A stretch of 6,874 nucleotides of DNA from contig CAKPXD010000078.1 in assembly GCA_934201655.1 (NCBI GenBank), positions 1-6,874 of the forward strand, given 5' to 3'. The notes beneath the pieces were generated by a model that was not told the DNA's origin, ran no database searches, and saw only the letters and a list, made by a program, of their open reading frames with translations. This stretch comes from an uncultured Streptococcus sp. (GTDB lineage: Bacteria > Bacillota > Bacilli > Lactobacillales > Streptococcaceae). This document shows, one piece after another, positions 5,668 through 6,874 of this stretch; the first letter of the stretch is position 1, and every line of letters begins with the position of its first letter. Made by a program: the position numbers and the translations under genes.

Positions 5668-6874
5668 ATGGGAATAAGAAAATTTCGCTTATTAATGTCC
5701 AAGTATGGCTTTAGTATTGCGATTATCCTGATAGAGTTATTTCTTGTTTTCGGAATTATTCTTTACATGAGCCAGATTGCTCCGATTATTTGGGTGACTC
5801 TTGTATTTTTGATTAGCGTAGCAACCGTTATAGCGATTGTCAATCGTTCGATGTCACCTGAAAGCAAAGTGACTTGGTTGATTGTGACTTTTGTACCGGT
5901 GTTTGGTCCACTGCTTTATCTCATGTTCGGTGAGAGAAGACTATCAAAAAAAGAACTGAAACAACTCCAGGAATTGAATTCGATTGCATTTCATGAGAAT
6001 AATGGGCGCCAACTCCATTTGCAACTACAGGAGACAGACAAACCAGCTTACGGAATTATCAATGCCTTGCTACATATGGATAGTAATGCAGAAGTCTATG
6101 ACCAGACAGATTCACAATTTTTCGCAAGTGGTGAGGAAATGTGGCAACAGATGCTGGAGGATCTTAAAAGAGCAGAAAAATTTATTTTTCTAGAATACTA
6201 CATTGTCGACGAAGGTTTGATGTGGGATAGCATACTCGAAATTCTGGAAGAAAAGGCAGCTCAGGGAGTCGAGGTCAAGATGCTCTATGACGACATCGGT
6301 TGTATGGTGACTTTGCCTGGGGATTATACTGTTCATTTGCGTTCTAAAGGGATTGATGCTCATAAATTTAATAAGGTGATTCCTCGTATGACAGTGGCCT
6401 ATAATAACCGTGACCACCGGAAAATCTTGGTTATTGATGGGCAGATTTCCTACACTGGTGGGATTAACCTTGCAGACGAATATATCAATCATATTGAACG
6501 GTTTGGACACTGGAAAGATAGTGGGATTCGGATTGATGGTCCGGCGACTCAAGCATTTACCAGACTATTTCTCATGAACTGGTACATCAACCGTGGGGAA
6601 ATCAGTGACTTTGATCAGTATCATTTGGAAAATCAGACACGATTTGGTAGCGGTCTTTGTATCCCATACGGTAGTGGACCGAAACCAATCTACCAGATGA
6701 AGGTGGGTAAAATTGTCTATCAAAATCTGATTAATCAAGCAGAGGATTTTGTTTATATTACAACGCCTTATCTCATTATCGATTATGATTTAACAGAGGA
6801 TATAAAGAATGCAGCTATGCGAGGTGTAGATGTGAGAATAGTCACACCCCACATACCAGATAAGAAGCTTATTC
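5668..6874 (+). CDS. cls: Cardiolipin synthase (phospholipase D family), 3' end beyond window
   Basis: This membrane enzyme joins two phosphatidylglycerol molecules into cardiolipin and glycerol. The first 402 codons are present without interruption. Two hydrophobic helices (about residues 14-34 and 38-58) and a third hydrophobic stretch (68-87, ending LLYLMFGERR) form the PLDc_N anchor. The first HKD motif is at His250, Lys252 and Asp257, followed by YTGGINLADEY. The stretch TTPYLIIDYDL and RGVDVRIVTPH near the window end opens the second phospholipase D domain; its HKD motif lies outside. Full-length relatives are about 500 residues, so roughly a fifth is missing. An AG-rich site (GAGAGGGAG, 5657-5665) precedes the ATG. 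It has its own promoter after the operon terminator and is best seen as an unrelated housekeeping neighbour, although both deal with lipids. Confidence 0.93.
   Translation, partial: MGIRKFRLLMSKYGFSIAIILIELFLVFGIILYMSQIAPIIWVTLVFLISVATVIAIVNRSMSPESKVTWLIVTFVPVFGPLLYLMFGERRLSKKELKQLQELNSIAFHENNGRQLHLQLQETDKPAYGIINALLHMDSNAEVYDQTDSQFFASGEEMWQQMLEDLKRAEKFIFLEYYIVDEGLMWDSILEILEEKAAQGVEVKMLYDDIGCMVTLPGDYTVHLRSKGIDAHKFNKVIPRMTVAYNNRDHRKILVIDGQISYTGGINLADEYINHIERFGHWKDSGIRIDGPATQAFTRLFLMNWYINRGEISDFDQYHLENQTRFGSGLCIPYGSGPKPIYQMKVGKIVYQNLINQAEDFVYITTPYLIIDYDLTEDIKNAAMRGVDVRIVTPHIPDKKLI

Noticed and set aside
5984..6552. Short open frames on both strands in the cls region
   Set aside because: The cls frame reads without a stop from 5668 to the window end with membrane segments and an HKD motif, so these are shadows.

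Overview
The window looks like a chromosomal piece of a low-GC Firmicute, most likely Streptococcus of the mitis/oralis/pneumoniae type. The evidence is the tRNA-Pro sequence without an encoded CCA, the AT-rich codon use, AGGA/GGAG-type ribosome binding sites, tightly overlapping genes, and a cardiolipin synthase of the ordinary streptococcal kind. The species call is inference.

Layout. Positions 1-73 are tRNA-Pro(UGG), lacking only its first base because the window starts inside it. A weak terminator follows. Positions 112-255 are a very AT-rich spacer (about 21% GC by hand count over 111-250) that ends in a perfect 11-bp hairpin with a T tract just before the first gene. Positions 256-5496 hold five same-strand genes with overlaps or a 14-base gap: a GT-B glycosyltransferase, an extended SDR reductase/epimerase, an AiiA-like metallo-beta-lactamase-fold hydrolase, a compact PaaK/F390-synthetase-like adenylate-forming enzyme, and a KAS III-like condensing enzyme. 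A strong terminator (5500-5531) closes this operon. A well-formed sigma-A promoter (5576-5604) then drives cls, cardiolipin synthase, which runs off the right edge.

How the genes may work together. The set of condensing enzyme, reductase and adenylate-forming enzyme recalls the OleA/OleD/OleC logic of long-chain beta-hydroxy acid, beta-lactone and olefin biosynthesis. There, two acyl chains are joined, the keto group is reduced, and the acid is activated with ATP. Here the alpha/beta-hydrolase OleB is absent; an AHL-lactonase-like metallohydrolase sits in the operon, and a UGT-type glycosyltransferase could add a sugar to a lipophilic product. There is no acyl carrier protein, transporter or regulator in the window, so the acyl supply would have to come from central fatty acid synthesis. 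The catalytic residues of all five enzymes appear intact, so this looks like a functional small lipid or glycolipid pathway. The product cannot be read from the sequence, and I know of no characterised product for this gene set.

cls and tRNA-Pro are housekeeping flanks and not part of the pathway.
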